Source: Druceiella hillmani | Lineage: Eukaryota; Arthropoda; Insecta; Lepidoptera; Hepialidae | Assembly (NCBI GenBank): GCA_039881145.1 | Contig: JAYKKI010000133.1 | Span: 2,188,501-2,252,500, forward strand | Reading direction: 5' to 3' | DNA: 64,000 nucleotides | Shown: positions 27,819 to 39,666 of the stretch, one piece after another | Numbering within the stretch: position 1 is the first letter of the stretch | Layout: the number at the start of each line of letters is the position of its first letter | Notes under the pieces: generated by a model | The model's input: only the letters and a program-made list of their open reading frames with translations | The model's database searches: none | Told to the model about the DNA's origin: nothing | Program-made: the position numbers and the translations under genes

Positions 27819-29193
27819 TAATGATAGGGGAACGATTTGTATATATCTGAATATTTTTATTTAAGTAATCTGCATATTTTTATTTAAAGTATTAGTAACG
27901 CTGCTCTTTTTCATAATTTCATTTCAAGCGTTTCTGTAATATAAATGTGAAAAATATAAAATTTTGAATAAATTATTTTCTCTTCCAAAAGACATATGAA
28001 ACGCCAAAAATGCAATACTTTTTACCCCCTCAAAGTTTGTGCCATAAATATTTTAAAGATGTAATGTTAAGTCTTAAAGAAAATACGAGTTCACGTGCTT
28101 CTTCACTCTGTTGAATTTCAAGTTTCTATGTCAGGGTTTTGGAGATTTGGAAACATTTTTTTGGGAATATTTTTAATAACAACTCTAGAAATTTCTCACA
28201 TGATTTTAAAGTAAATAATATTTAAATTCTGATGAGTTTCCATTTTATTTAACAATTTTTATGCAACAATTTTTATGAACAATTTTTATGAACAATTTAT
28301 ATGTAATCACTCTGCCAAATTACAAATTAGTTAGTCGAACAATTTTTGAAAAGAACGACTATAGAAAGCGGACAAAAAGACGGACAAGTGAGCTATGCTG
28401 TTAACTTTTCCCTGTTTTTTGAGAGGTGTGCAACATTAAAACTAATGCAATAATAATATTTCTAATAATTAGATGATTAGACTAGTAGTTAGTAAAACTT
28501 TCAATAAACCGAAAAATTAGATATTTTTGATGTCACATTAGCACAGAATACGTAGTTTCGTTTCATAGCGCAATTTTGTCATAATGTGATCCGTGGCTAT
28601 ACTTGGACTATTTTGCTGACTGTGGAAATTGAACCTATTTCTACAAAAGAAAGCGACAATCAAGCAAGTGCAATCTTTAATACTAATTTGTTTGAAATTT
28701 AATTTAAGAAATCTGTGACATGTCATTTTATTGAAAATGTGTTTTGCTTAAAAATATGCATAAAGTTCGCTTTAAAAAACCTGATGCGATTGTGTTTTTC
28801 ATACAAATATTTAGTACAGAAAAATTACTGGTGAAAATTGTGCTGCTCAAACTTAGGGAGGATTCCGTACCGTAGGTCAGTATATGGCTAATTATCTTCT
28901 GTGGTTTCGTAAAAAAATATTTGTAATTCTAGTAGTAGTAAATGATCATCTATTAAAAAAACCACTTTTAATTGTTTGATTTCCTAGATGTGTAGTAGGG
29001 AAATAAGGAAAAAGTAAATAATTTTAAGTTTTTAAAATAGGAATTAATCTGCAAGCTATAATTAAAATATACTTAGATTTATTGAAATCTAAAATAAGTA
29101 TGATTATGTTCTATAATTCGTACAATTTATTTAAATAATACAAAATTAAATGGGATAAAAAAAGGTTATAAATAAATCGTTCCCCTATCATTA
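27819..29193. mobile_element. 1.37-kb element bounded by 20-bp perfect inverted repeats
   Basis: TAATGATAGGGGAACGATTT (27819-27838) recurs exactly inverted at 29174-29193. TA dinucleotides at both outer edges would fit a TA target-site duplication of a Tc1/mariner-type non-autonomous DNA transposon. No transposase frame is visible between them. The small repeat at 28252-28303 lies inside. Alternatively these are two unrelated short MITE ends in opposite orientation. Confidence 0.45.
28252..28303 (+). repeat. 13-bp tandem repeat, about four units
   Basis: AACAATTTTTATG is repeated as AACAATTTTTATGC, AACAATTTTTATG, AACAATTTTTATG, AACAATTTATATG. Confidence 0.9.
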
Positions 29194-29574
29194 AATATAG
29201 AGAAAGATTAGTATTTTTTTTTATTCAAGTCGTAAAAAACAATTTCCTATTTACTGTTTTCCCTTAAGCGTTGAGCATGTGGACGTTTCAAAAAATAAAT
29301 TGGTTTTCAAAAATATCCGAATTCAAATCTGAATCCGAATTTGCATGTTATTATTTAATTATATTCTGCGCTCATTTATTTTATCTTAAAAATATAACAA
29401 AAAAAAATCAATCAATGGAAATGTTAATAAACCACTAAAGCTACTATCCACTCCAATGTATGCAAAGCGTTATTACGTAGGTTTCTTATCTCCAAAGCCG
29501 TTTCTCGGATGATTTTACTTGTAAAAAGTACTGTGGAACGTAAATGATGTAGAATAAAAAGTCGACATCGATGG
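29194..29574. other. AT-rich non-coding stretch, nothing recognised
   Basis: No supported feature. Confidence 0.5.
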
Positions 29575-30055
29575 CCGTGTTTAAGGGACTCTTTAAGTCC
29601 TTTATAAATTATATAGTCTTTTGCGAACCTTCTTCCGTTTCCCTCACCCGAAGAAAATTGGTATTTCCTTTTCACTTTTTATCCCTTTCGGCCCGTCTGT
29701 TTTTATTACGTCAGTTGTCATTAGGAAGAGAATTTAAATGTAAATTATTGAATATAAATTATATGGACAGTGTTACGTGGAGGATGTGAATTGGTGGCTT
29801 AAAGAATGGAAAAGTTTTGAGTGTTGATGGGTTTGATTCTGATCAGTATCGGAAATATGCTCGATATTAAGTGATTTTGCCTTATCGTCATAATAATAAA
29901 TAACCCGAATTATATATTTGATATAATATTAGAATGTTCTTACAAGACAGATAGCGGTGAGAAAAGTGATAAGTATTCAAAACTGCTGAAAAACTAATAA
30001 TTTAAAATAAAATGTTTTGTGTTTCAGGGATTTGTTAAAAAAAAAAACCAGCCAA
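29575..30055 (+). repeat. Dispersed repeat family R1, copy 2, with tRNA-like Pol III boxes
   Basis: Direct copy of 23560-24070. The upstream block (AAGGGACTCTTTAAGTCC; CTTTCGGCCCGTCTGTTTTT; GTCATT) is conserved. About 30 extra bases follow, then TGGCTTAAAG (29795-29804) and GGTTTGATTC (29830-29839) with the same 34-bp A-to-B spacing. The A box is more decayed than in copy 1. Confidence 0.65.
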
Positions 30056-31045
30056 ATGCGAGTTTTCCTCGAACGTAGAGGGTTCCGGATGTCATTTGAC
30101 GTAAAATTTCTTTATCAGTCACAAGTGATCACCAATAATGACTTTATTTTTAATTTCAATGCGCAATTAACGTTTAATAATATCTAATATTAAGTAGGTC
30201 TGGATACGTACAATATCATGAATATCTTAAAAACCATGACATCTATAATCATCTCTCTAGTGTTCCTGCAATATTTTCGTAGGCTTCTAGAAACTCAGTT
30301 TTTTCTCATAATTTCATGGACAAAAATTTTCCGGAGGGGCTGGGAAACAACTTTTTTGTATTTTTCCGCTTAGAAGATTTACAAGCTAAAAGTATAAAAT
30401 TGAAGATATAGGTGAGAAGTAAAAGTATTAAAAAAATTAAAAGAAATTAATTAAAAATATGGAAAAAAAAATTTGGAGGTCCAATAGATTATGAAAAAAG
30501 ATTTTTTGTATACTTAGTATGTCGGCATTTTGGTAACATTTTCGTATTAGCAATTTGGGTGTACAATGCCAAATCTAAAATTTATATGTCAAGCTGTCTC
30601 TAAGAAACGGTTAAAAAATTAATATGACGTTTGTTTCATATTTCTCAAAGAAAATCATTTTCTGTTCCATTCAATGTAAAATTTAATTTAAATGCAATAT
30701 CTGGTGCTTTACCAATGTACTGCTTCAACCAATGTTTGGATATAGTAAAACGGGGGAGCATTTTTCAATATATAGCGTCTTAAGTAATAGCCTATGTCGT
30801 TTTATTTCAAATATTTGTTTTAACTATGGCGCTGAAATGTGAACATTCATGGTCAGCCTTATCCATAGGCAACAAAACGGGCAATGGTAGAATCATTCCG
30901 CTATAACAACCGGCCAGATCGAAACGTGAGTGAGCCCATAAAGTTTTCGTTTTTTTTATTTTTAAGTTGCATAACCCTTAAAACGGGACCGTTTTGAGTC
31001 TATATATTTATTCTTCTGTCTGTGATAGCCGTTTTTTCGCCGAAT
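30056..31045 (+). repeat. Large dispersed insect repeat ('CCAGCCAAATGCGAG...AAAACGGGACC')
   Basis: ACCAGCCAAATGCGAG near 30049, GAGGGTTCCGGATG near 30079, CCGCTATAACAAC near 30898, AACCCTTAAAACGGGACC near 30973 and CTTCTGTCTGTGATAG near 31012 are the landmarks, in order, of a repeat very common in insect genomes (CCAAGTGCGAGTCGGACTCG...AAAACGGGACCC...GTCTGTC). It is degenerate and has no coding. Its internal part 30606-30890 recurs inverted at 39667-39961. Confidence 0.55.
30606..30890 (+). repeat. Dispersed repeat family R2, copy 1
   Basis: Inverted counterpart of 39667-39961. Shared text includes AACGGTTAAAAAATTAATATGACGTTT-like, TCCATTCAATGTAAAATTTA, TGCAATATYTGGT, TTGGATATAGTA, TAGCCTATGTCGTTTTATTT and TGAACAYTCATGGTCAGCCT. 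Confidence 0.85.
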
Positions 31046-31082
31046 CGGTTTAATATAGAAATGAATAATTTTGTTTTGTTGC

Positions 31083-31095
31083 TATATATACATAT

Positions 31096-31150
<55 letters not shown>

Positions 31151-31163
31151 TATACATATATAT

Positions 31164-31219
<56 letters not shown>

Positions 31220-31290
31220 ACCTACATATATACACAAACACACACATATATGGATTATATATACATATACATTATATATATATATACATA
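31083..31290. repeat. Compound (TA)n/(CA)n microsatellite
   Basis: A (CA)11-like run near 31095-31117 followed by about 170 bp of TA with TG, TT and CA interruptions. It makes artefactual open frames on both strands. Confidence 0.97.
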
Positions 31291-31299
31291 TTAGCTTAC

Positions 31300-34015
31300 A
31301 CACTACCTAAAACACATTAAAATACTATCTATATCTTGGAGCTACTGAATCCGAAATTATGAAAATGATGGAGGTTCAAGAAGTTTGCTTAAAGTTAATA
31401 TGAAATATATTTAAAAGGTGAAAAATTATGACATATATTATATATGTGTAAATTTCTTTATATATTCCAGTATACGGAGAAATCTAGTGTTGTTATTTCA
31501 CTCTCACTTTGCAGGTTTCTTTATGTAGATAAGTAATTAAAACAGTAACATTCCAAATTAAACCTTGTGGTGTTTATTGCAAGTTGCATGTTCAAAGTAG
31601 AAAAATTAATACTAGGGGCACAAATCTTCCATTTAGTCATAAAAATAAGGTTGAACAATTAATTTCATTGCAAGTTATAAAAAACTTACACAGATCATAA
31701 ATTATAATAAAGTGCGGATATGCGACAGAATTCAGGAATCAGTGATAAGTTCAGAAATATTGAAAAAAAACGAAGTTAATGTCGAACGTAGAAGTTAAGT
31801 GACATATTGTGATCACAGTTCAACTATAGATCGTATCGCTTTGTTCTTCAGCCACCTGCAATCCTTTATTTGCAGTAAAATGCACTAATGAATTTAATAA
31901 TATGGAGCCCTTAACCCCTTAACCACTGCAACATGCTTAAAGGACTAAAATATTTTTTGAAAGTAGTAATGTATTACGATTATTTTTTTCTTTTTCTTCT
32001 GTTGTTTATGCCTTTTTAAACTGTTTTAAGGAAAGCAAATAATTTTGTTAACTGATGTGTAAAAGTATTTTTATCTTAGATAATCACATAAGAGTTTGAG
32101 AATACAAACTGTTTACTTTACATTGATTACGACCGTGAGAGGGACACGTCATTATGTCGTCGTACGTATCCCATAAACTTCCTTTTCGTAAGAGTTCTGG
32201 AATGTGATATATGTATTTTAAATAAATATGCATAAATACATTTTATATTCAATTATTTGCATTCTCTTAGTTCGATTGAATTAGGTATCTTTTTTTCTTC
32301 AATTATCACTTTTTTTTTGTTGTTACGCATTAATAATTATAAATGACCAGTCATAGCCTTCATATCACATACATTACTTTTTATTAGTAATCACCAGTTT
32401 ATAAATCGTCGATTTCATAATTTTGATGAATTAAACTTTAGTTTAAAGAAATTTTGCCATTTTCATTGATTAATGAATTAATTTCTTTATATTCTCTTAG
32501 TTTGATTACCGTGTATCTACTTTTGTTTTATTATTATTTTTTTATCCCTATTTATTAACTTTATTACATGCTAGTGGATTAATTTGGAATACGAAAAACT
32601 TTTATCATATTCCACGCCTCTGTGAATATTTATGTCATATTTATTGTTAATATTTGGAATATTCCGCAATATTGTTAATGTATTTTGAAGGCTTCTGAGA
32701 CCATTTTCGTTTCATGTTTTACCTATTATAATTGATCATTTGTGTTTTATCGTTTTCAGCAAAGTTTAGGAATTTAAAATTATTTTAAATCAATTACGGG
32801 CAATGACATTTAAGTTAAAGGTATTCCATATATTTTATTACTTGATCAGTAATCTCGAATGGACGGTAAATTAAAAAGTTCCATTTGTCGTAAAACTGCA
32901 AAAGCACGCAAATTTGAAGAGCATCTACAGGTTTTTAAGCACGAAGACTCAATTTTGATCATATTCAAATCGGAAAAAAATATTCAGATCACATTGAGTT
33001 CCAATAGCTAATGTGTGGTATGTAGGTTATTTATTCACAATAATAATGACGATATTTGGTATTAATAACATCTCATAATATCGCAAGTGATCCTCATCTA
33101 CTCCGATATTTTTATAGTTGTCTTCACCCCTAGCCGCGCTTTTAAATTATTCAAATTCAGGGCTGGCATATTTTACGGGATTATCATCGCTTGTTTTAGG
33201 GACAATATTTTAACAATTCGCATTCTGGAAATAATTCTGTGACATCAGAAGTTCTAAGCAAAATGGACGATGGATGGCGATCTCCACGTAGGGGTGTACC
33301 GCATCTTAGTCTAGCTAAATGGAATAGTTTTAGCTGTCCCTACAAAATTGATTATAATATCCGAAGAGGTATAAGGCTCATCATATGAGTCGTTTACCGA
33401 ATCATCATTTGAATACTTCGTGGTTAGGTCTGGTCCACACATGACAGAGAATAAATTTGTAGCCATAACACAAAAAATAAACAAAATATGGTCAAAAATT
33501 GTGCTTAGTTGAGAATATGTATGAGCTCTGAGTTAGAATTGTACCTGTAATTGTTTCTCAGAATATTCTATATTATACCCCTCAAAAAGTTGAAGAAAGG
33601 GGGAGGGAAGAAAAGTATCAAATTCGAATAATGTTTTGAAATAGGTAGGTAATTTCAACAAAACAGAAAATTTTAGGGATGCCAAAATAATTTGCCTTGA
33701 GCTGGAACAAAGCGCTGGAACGTGAAATTACGTCCCTTTCCGAATTAATAGAGAGAAGCTCAGCTGATATTTTTTATTTGTTAAATGCTATTTAAAATTT
33801 ACCGACCGCAGTGCTACTTACTACGCAGCCCGTAACTAAAACATAGTATGACTCAAATAAGAAAATTGAATTTGAAGTGATTAACAGTAAATGAACCGTA
33901 ATAAACTTACAATTTGTTTTATCGTTCGCCCGAATTTGGTACCCACTATTTTTATAATATTAGTATCCTGCATCATCTGCTTGTGTCTATCTTCTATTGG
34001 ATATGGGCCTTTCTC
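31300..34015. other. AT-rich non-coding stretch, nothing firmly recognised
   Basis: No gene, RNA or strong repeat. A somewhat GC-richer patch at 33120-33430 has a short open frame (DGWRSPRRGVPHLSLAKW) with no family I recognise. Confidence 0.5.
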
Positions 34016-34086
34016 AACCTACCTACCTACCTACTCTACTACATTACTTCTTCTCTAACTACATTACTTCTACCTACCTACCTACA
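34016..34086. repeat. (CCTA)n tetranucleotide repeats flanking a 19-bp duplication
   Basis: CCTACCTACCTACCTAC (about 34018-34034) and TACCTACCTACCTAC (about 34071-34085) flank two copies of CTACATTACTTCT. Confidence 0.9.
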
Positions 34087-34212
34087 TGCGGACGAATCCG
34101 TAATCAGGAATTTCAATTTCAATTATTATCATATTTAGCATAAATATTAATTTCACAAGTTTTTTTTGATATTGATTATAGTTATTACCAGTTAAGATAT
34201 CAAAGTTTCGGG

Positions 34213-34265
34213 TATAAATAGCAGTTAACAACGGCAACATTCTAGACGCAAGTTACGAGTCGTTG
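34213..34265 (+). promoter_or_regulatory. Possible 5' promoter of the LINE
   Basis: GGTATAAATAG (34211-34221) is a TATA-like box. About 20-30 bp downstream lie AGACG (34244-34248) and AGTTA (34251-34255), which fit the downstream promoter element consensus RGWYV of insect LINEs. Which one is used, and the true start site, cannot be decided. GC content rises sharply from 34228, which may mark the element's true 5' end. Confidence 0.35.
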
Positions 34266-34854
34266 CCGCTATACAAGTGAAACTATCATTGACCTGCAGA
34301 AGTAGCTGTGCATATCCAGATCTCAGCAGTAACTATTGGCAAGTTTACTAATTTTATCACCTTATTCTTAGTTACACATAGATTGCATAAGGTACACATT
34401 TCACTTCAGCCAAAACTAATGTCCTGTTTAAGACACTGAAAGGAAATTAGTGATCTGTGAGCTGTAATTTCACTAAGCAATTTATATAATTACACCAATC
34501 TATTGTATTGCCTTAACCACTAACCACTGGAAACTCATTTGATTGAATAACAGACATTTACCAAATAGAACACTACCATACAAGTTCTTCAAAAATACGA
34601 CACTGAAGAAAGTGTCAAAATCGGCAATTAATCATTTGCTAAACAGCGCTACCGCTAACGGCACCGCAGATGAACAGCGCCACCTACTGACAACATCTTA
34701 AAGTTCTAAGACCAACGAACTTATTTTGATAACGGTGTAATTAGTAATTTTAAGTCATCGGTAGATGGCACAATCTAATTGAGATAAATTTAACGTTCAC
34801 TCAATTAGTATACCACATTAAGCATACCTTATAATTAATTTCGTTGAATCAACC

Positions 34855-35834
34855 ATGAACTGCTCTAATTGTTCCAAATACTGCCAGGAAACTGAGGGGT
34901 TAAACTGTGCTAAATGTACATTAAAATTTCATTATACTTGCATCGGAATGGGAGAGAAAGATTTCAAAAAAATGCTCCCGATGAACAAAGGTAAATGGAA
35001 ATGTCCAACATGTAAAATTCAGCAGAACACGAAAATAGTAGCTTCGTCGTCATCATCTGTCGGCTCAGAAATATTTCCGATTGATTTTGAACGTTATATA
35101 ACACATATTGGTACAAAAATTTATAAATTTGCGACTACCTTCACAGAAAAAATTAAAAATGATTTAAAGGAGTTAGTGATTGGCTCAATTAAAACCGAAC
35201 TAAATTCAATTAAAGAAAAAATCAAGTCACTGGAAGGATTCGAAAGGTCTTTGGAATTCCATACTGCCGAACAAGATCGCCTAAAGGCAATAATAGCGGA
35301 CAATGACAAAACCAAAGACAGTTTAAAGGCCTCCAGTGACTTGATGCCAAAAGAATTCAACTTATTAAAATCGAAAGTTGAAGAAATTGAACAAACAGCT
35401 CGTCAATGTAACATCGAAATACAAAACGTTCCTGAGAATTAATATTCAAAATATAGTGGCTAATTTAGCAGTAGGCTGAAACGTACCCATACCTCTGGAG
35501 CAAGTACGAAGTGCACATCGCGTTGCTACCGGAAGTTTGGTCCGCCCGCGTAACATCGTGATACAACTGGCCACGTGACGACATTCTAGTGACGGCACGC
35601 CTGCGTCGCTCTCTCACAACACGCTCTCTTCAGCTCTCAGTGCCCGAACAAAAAATTTATATAAATTAACATCTTACGTTACACAAAAAAATACTTCACG
35701 CAAAACTACGTGCCGCGAAAAAACAGAAAGGCTACGAGTATGTTTGGGTACGAAATGGCAAAATTTATGTCAGAAAAAGTGCCGGGGATAAGTCTTCCGT
35801 AATCAAGTGCGAAAACGATATCCAGAAAATGTGA
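34855..35834 (+). pseudogene. LINE ORF1: PHD-type zinc finger, coiled coil, Baculo_FP-like C-terminus
   Basis: ORF1 proteins bind element RNA and assist target-primed reverse transcription. Residues 3-53 hold a PHD-like C4HC3 finger: C3, C6, C18, C21, H26, C29, C50 and C53. A charged, probably coiled-coil stretch follows (about 100-190). The first frame ends with TAA at 35440-35442. The protein then continues in other frames: VPIPLEQVRSAHRVA and RPRNIVIQLAT (35470-35570), a TGA, and after another shift SVPEQKIYIN, GYEYVWVRNGKIYVRKSAG and a final TGA at 35832-35834. This C-terminal region resembles the Baculo_FP domain of many insect LINE ORF1 proteins. It would be about 326 residues if intact. 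At least two frameshifts and several stops disable it. Start chosen at ATG 34855 because the first zinc ligand is residue 3. Confidence 0.9.
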
Positions 35835-36147
35835 CTATTCTTTAACAGCATATTTACTCTCAAAATTACCTGTGTGTTATGTGTAATATGTGTAGAATGT
35901 AATCAGTTGAGCTCTAGTGTTGATATTAATCACTTTCCTATGTTATTCGCGATTGGAAATAATTTGAATTATTATTATACAGTCAAACAAAGTCGAAAAT
36001 TTAAATATTGTTATAATATCCAACTCCTATATAGTTTCTTTTTCGATCTGTTAGTGTTATGTTTGTATTGTAATTGTCTGCTGGATAGGTTTCAACTATA
36101 TTGTATTTCATTTATTCTAAGTTAAACTAACCATTCATTTGTAAAAC
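35835..36147 (+). other. Inter-ORF region of the LINE
   Basis: About 310 bp separate the ORF1 stop from the ORF2 start. An 83-codon open frame (35874-36125) is Phe/Tyr/Cys-rich with no recognisable domain and is probably chance. Confidence 0.6.
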
Positions 36148-38948
36148 ATGAACGAACTAGCAAAATTATCAGTTTATTATCAAAATTGTGGCGGAATTAA
36201 AACCAAGACTAATGAACTGCGCATGAATATTCGAACAAATAACTGCGACGTAATCGTACTTGTCGAAACTTGGCTCCACCAAAACATATTTGACGCCGAG
36301 TTCATAGACGACCGATACACGGTGTTTCGACGTGATCGAAATCTATCCAGTAGCATTAAATCGTGTGGAGGTGGAATTGTTGTTGCGGTTATGACAAAGC
36401 TTATTGCAAAGCGTTGCCGTCAGTGGGAAAACGAGGATTTGGAGGAACTATTTATTTCTTTGCAAATGAAGAATTTCTCCCTTATATTATGTGCTGTTTA
36501 TATTCCACCGAAATTTTCGCAAAATATCTGTAAAAATCATTTCTACAATTTACAAAATTTATATACTGATAATTTTAGTAACCACATATTAATTGTTGGT
36601 GATTACAATATTCCAACCCTAAATTATCAGTTTATGGAAAATTGTCCCTATGGCATCATAAATGACAGCTCTGACCCCTTAGTTGCCCTTGTTACTGGCG
36701 TCACCTCGTTCATGAAATTGCAACAGCTTAATTACCTTAAAAAAGTAATTGTAAATGTAAACTCTCTTCTGCGGAACGATTACTTCGTGAGGACCGCCAT
36801 CATCCTACTTTCCTCCTCACAATTGATTGCTGTCCAGAGGTAGCGATGAAAAAGGCTGACAACTCAAAATACAATTTCCGCAAGTGCGATTATACTGCAA
36901 TCAATAAAGCGCTAGAATCTATAAACTGGGAAAAGGAGTTCCACCAGCTTTCAGCTACCTGCTCTGTGGATAAATTTTATATTATTATTTTTGATATTAT
37001 CAATAAATTAGTTACAAAAAAACCACAAAAATCCAGGAAACATCCAACTTGGTACACTCCTAAATTGATACAGATAAGTAAACGTAAAGGAAAATTCTGG
37101 GTAAAATGGAAATTATACGGTAACTTCTCCGATTACTTAAATTTCTCTAAATTAAGAAGTCAATTTAAGATAATATCCCGGTCTTGGTTTCTGGTCATAC
37201 GTGTCATCACTAAAGAAGTCAGAAGGATACCCATCGTCTATGAATTTCGAAGGTTATGAATCGAATGACTTTCAAATGATATGCCAAATGTTTTCTAAGT
37301 TCTTCAAATCTACCTTTGAACGGAACCCACCTCTAGATCCAAATAATATTTGTGAATCCTTCGAACAAAACCTACCTCCTCATCACAATTTAGCACTTCA
37401 TATGGATATTAATAACACCTCCATCCGCTTCCAAAGAGATGAAATAACTAATGCCCTCAAGAAAATCAATCCCAATAAGGGAGCAGGTCCAGACAACGTT
37501 GAACCTATTTTTCTTAAAAACACACACGATACGATTTCTGCTCCACTCACTATAATATTTAACATGTGTATCGCGCAGGGTACGTTTCCCGGGTGCTGGA
37601 AAGATGCACATATAATACCAGTATATAAATCTGGGAGTAAACAATCTGTCGAAAATTATCGGCCTATATCTATTTTGTCAGCAGTGTCTAAGGTATTTGA
37701 AAAAGTGGTTCACAATAGGATTTATCCGACATTGCATCGGCATATTATTGAGGAGCAGCATGCATTCGGACGGAGCCGGTCAACATTAACCAACCTGTTA
37801 TTGTACACGCAATATCTCTTTAAATCTATGGATTGCAGGACACAGGTTGATTCCATCTACACAGATTTTAAAAAAGCTTTCGACAAGGTTGATCATCTCA
37901 TCTTGCTGAAAAACTCTCTTTTAACGGTATAAAGGGCAATTTACTTCGTTGGTTCGTCTCCTATCTCAGCAACAGGCAACAAGCAATAAAAATTAACGGT
38001 TTTATATCACCTCATGTTCCCGTGACTTGAGGGGTACCTCAAGGTTCCATATTGGGTCCCTTTTTGTTAATCATCTTTATAAATGACATCAGCAATTGTT
38101 TTAAACACAGCAAGTTCCTGTTATATGCTGACGACCTAAAGATTTTCTCCAAAATAAGAGATTCTTCTGATCATTCGAAGTTACAAGAATATCTTAAAAG
38201 ACAAGATGCGTATTGCAGAATAAACAAGATACAATTAAGTCACAGTAAGTGTAAATCGATCACCTTTTCTAAAAATAAGACAATCCATTTTCATACCTAT
38301 GACATAGGTGGTCATTCTTTGGAATCTGTTAATTGCATACGTGACCTTGGTGTAATGTTTGATCAAAAGCTACATTTTGACGTTTACGTAAAGCAGATCA
38401 CATCGCGAGCTTATGCTTTGCTAGGCTTTGTCTTACGAACTACCAAACCCTTTAAGCAAATAAGAACGTATCGCATCCTCTACACAAGTCTTGTGCAATC
38501 TCAACTTGAATATGCTGTTGCCGTCTGGAATCCTTACTATCTTACATATTCTGATATGATCGAAAGAATGCAAAAACGATTTATACGTACATTGCAATAT
38601 CACTTCAATACACCCAAAATACACTATTATAATGCATTGTATACATTCAAATACCGTACTCTCCACGAAAGGCGTATCGAACTCGAAGCAATTGTACTTT
38701 ATAATATTTGCCATAGTCGTTATGATTGCGCCGAAATAGTGAATCAGTTGCAGTTTCGTGTGCCAGGGAGAGCGGCCCGTAGCATCACACTGTTCCATCT
38801 ACCTACCGCTCACACTAATGCTGGTGCTCGTGTACCACTACGCAGGCTTTGTGATGATTGCGACGGAAAATTTCATTCTCTAGATATATTTGCCAGCTCA
38901 GTACTTCAATATAAACAGTCAGTTAAACGGATACTATACAACCATTAG
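36148..38948 (+). pseudogene. LINE ORF2: APE-type endonuclease and reverse transcriptase
   Basis: The protein nicks genomic DNA and reverse-transcribes the element RNA at the nick. From ATG 36148 come endonuclease motifs YYQNCGG, VLVETWL (catalytic Glu), CGGGIVVAV, GDYNIP (36598-36615) and, after a frameshift near 36700-36790, DRHHP (36792-36806, catalytic His). A linker follows (36846-37259). After a second frameshift near 37200-37260 the reverse transcriptase begins: ENYRPISIL, EEQHAF and YTDFKKAFDKVDH (motif A, Asp at 37864-37866). A third frameshift near 37930 precedes PVT-TGA-GVPQGSILGP (stop at 38028-38030) and YADD (38124-38135, intact). The C-terminal thumb (QSQLEYAVAVWNP) runs to the stop at 38948. 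Repaired length would be about 930 residues, usual for the group. There is no RNase H domain. Three frameshifts and one stop disable it, but catalytic residues are intact. Confidence 0.93.
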
Positions 38949-39367
38949 TCCTTTGAAAGCATTGACACTACATTTTCATTTATTCGAATCGACCTGATAT
39001 TCTTTTTTTTCTTTTTATGTAATCGATATAATTATAAGTGGGATAGTGATTACTATTAATTCTATTATTGATAACTGTTACAGTGAACTTTAAATGAAAG
39101 GCTGATTTCAATAATTTCAATAGCTATTGCTTGATTGTTAACAATATTACTTTATTAAAATTTAATTTGATATTTTATAAAATTTCTGAATATTTAATGT
39201 ATCATGGAAATATCTAGAAAAGACTAAGAATATTTGTATGTAGAATATTACTTTCATGTGGGAATGTTAGGATATAAGTTAACCTTATTGTCAAAAAACT
39301 CTTATTTTGTATTTCACTATGACTTGTATCTGTTTTTTCTCCATAGGTGATAAATAAATAAATAAAA
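38949..39367 (+). other. LINE 3' UTR and terminal microsatellite
   Basis: The ~400-bp AT-rich 3' UTR ends in GATAAATAAATAAATAAAA, the short tandem 3' terminus typical of CR1/Jockey-type elements (a microsatellite rather than a long poly(A)). Just downstream the base composition changes to a GC-richer patch (39375-39470), which supports the boundary. Confidence 0.8.
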
Positions 39368-39666
39368 TTCTCAAGACGTGTCACCGCATACCATTCTCTG
39401 CCTTCTGCATCCAGCACGTTCCCGCGAATTCTTTTTAGATCGTCATTCCCTTTGGTTCGAGATATTTTATATCGCATTTTGGAGTTCGTGATCACCAGTC
39501 AAGAACTCGTCTATTTCTTTACCTATTATTTCTTTGTAAAATATAATATGCACATTACTATTTCAGTTTGATGTTGTTAAGTGTTGTATCAACTACTTTG
39601 ATTCTCCGTTGGTTTTATTTTATCATTTGTAAATATATGTGGATCAAATCCTTGAAGGATAATTCT

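Larger units (their letters stand above)
34210..39367 (+). mobile_element. Near full-length non-LTR (LINE) retrotransposon, CR1/Daphne/Jockey group
   Basis: A 5' UTR of about 0.6 kb, an ORF1 relic (34855-35834), a ~310-bp inter-ORF region, an ORF2 relic (36148-38948), a ~0.4-kb 3' UTR and a terminal microsatellite GATAAATAAATAAATAAAA (39348-39366). This is the organisation of CR1/Jockey-type LINEs, about 5.1 kb, so 5' truncation is slight or absent. ORF1 with a PHD finger plus FP-like C-terminus favours the CR1/Daphne side over classic Jockey, whose ORF1 carries CCHC knuckles. Frameshifts and stops in both ORFs make it non-autonomous, though the coding blocks are long, so the insertion is relatively young compared with other elements here. 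The 5' boundary is approximate and no target-site duplication could be fixed. Confidence 0.9.

Noticed and set aside
35121..35360. Minus-strand 79-codon frame
   Set aside because: Antisense shadow of the LINE ORF1 coiled-coil region.
38433..38798. Minus-strand 121-codon frame
   Set aside because: Antisense shadow of the LINE reverse-transcriptase C-terminus.
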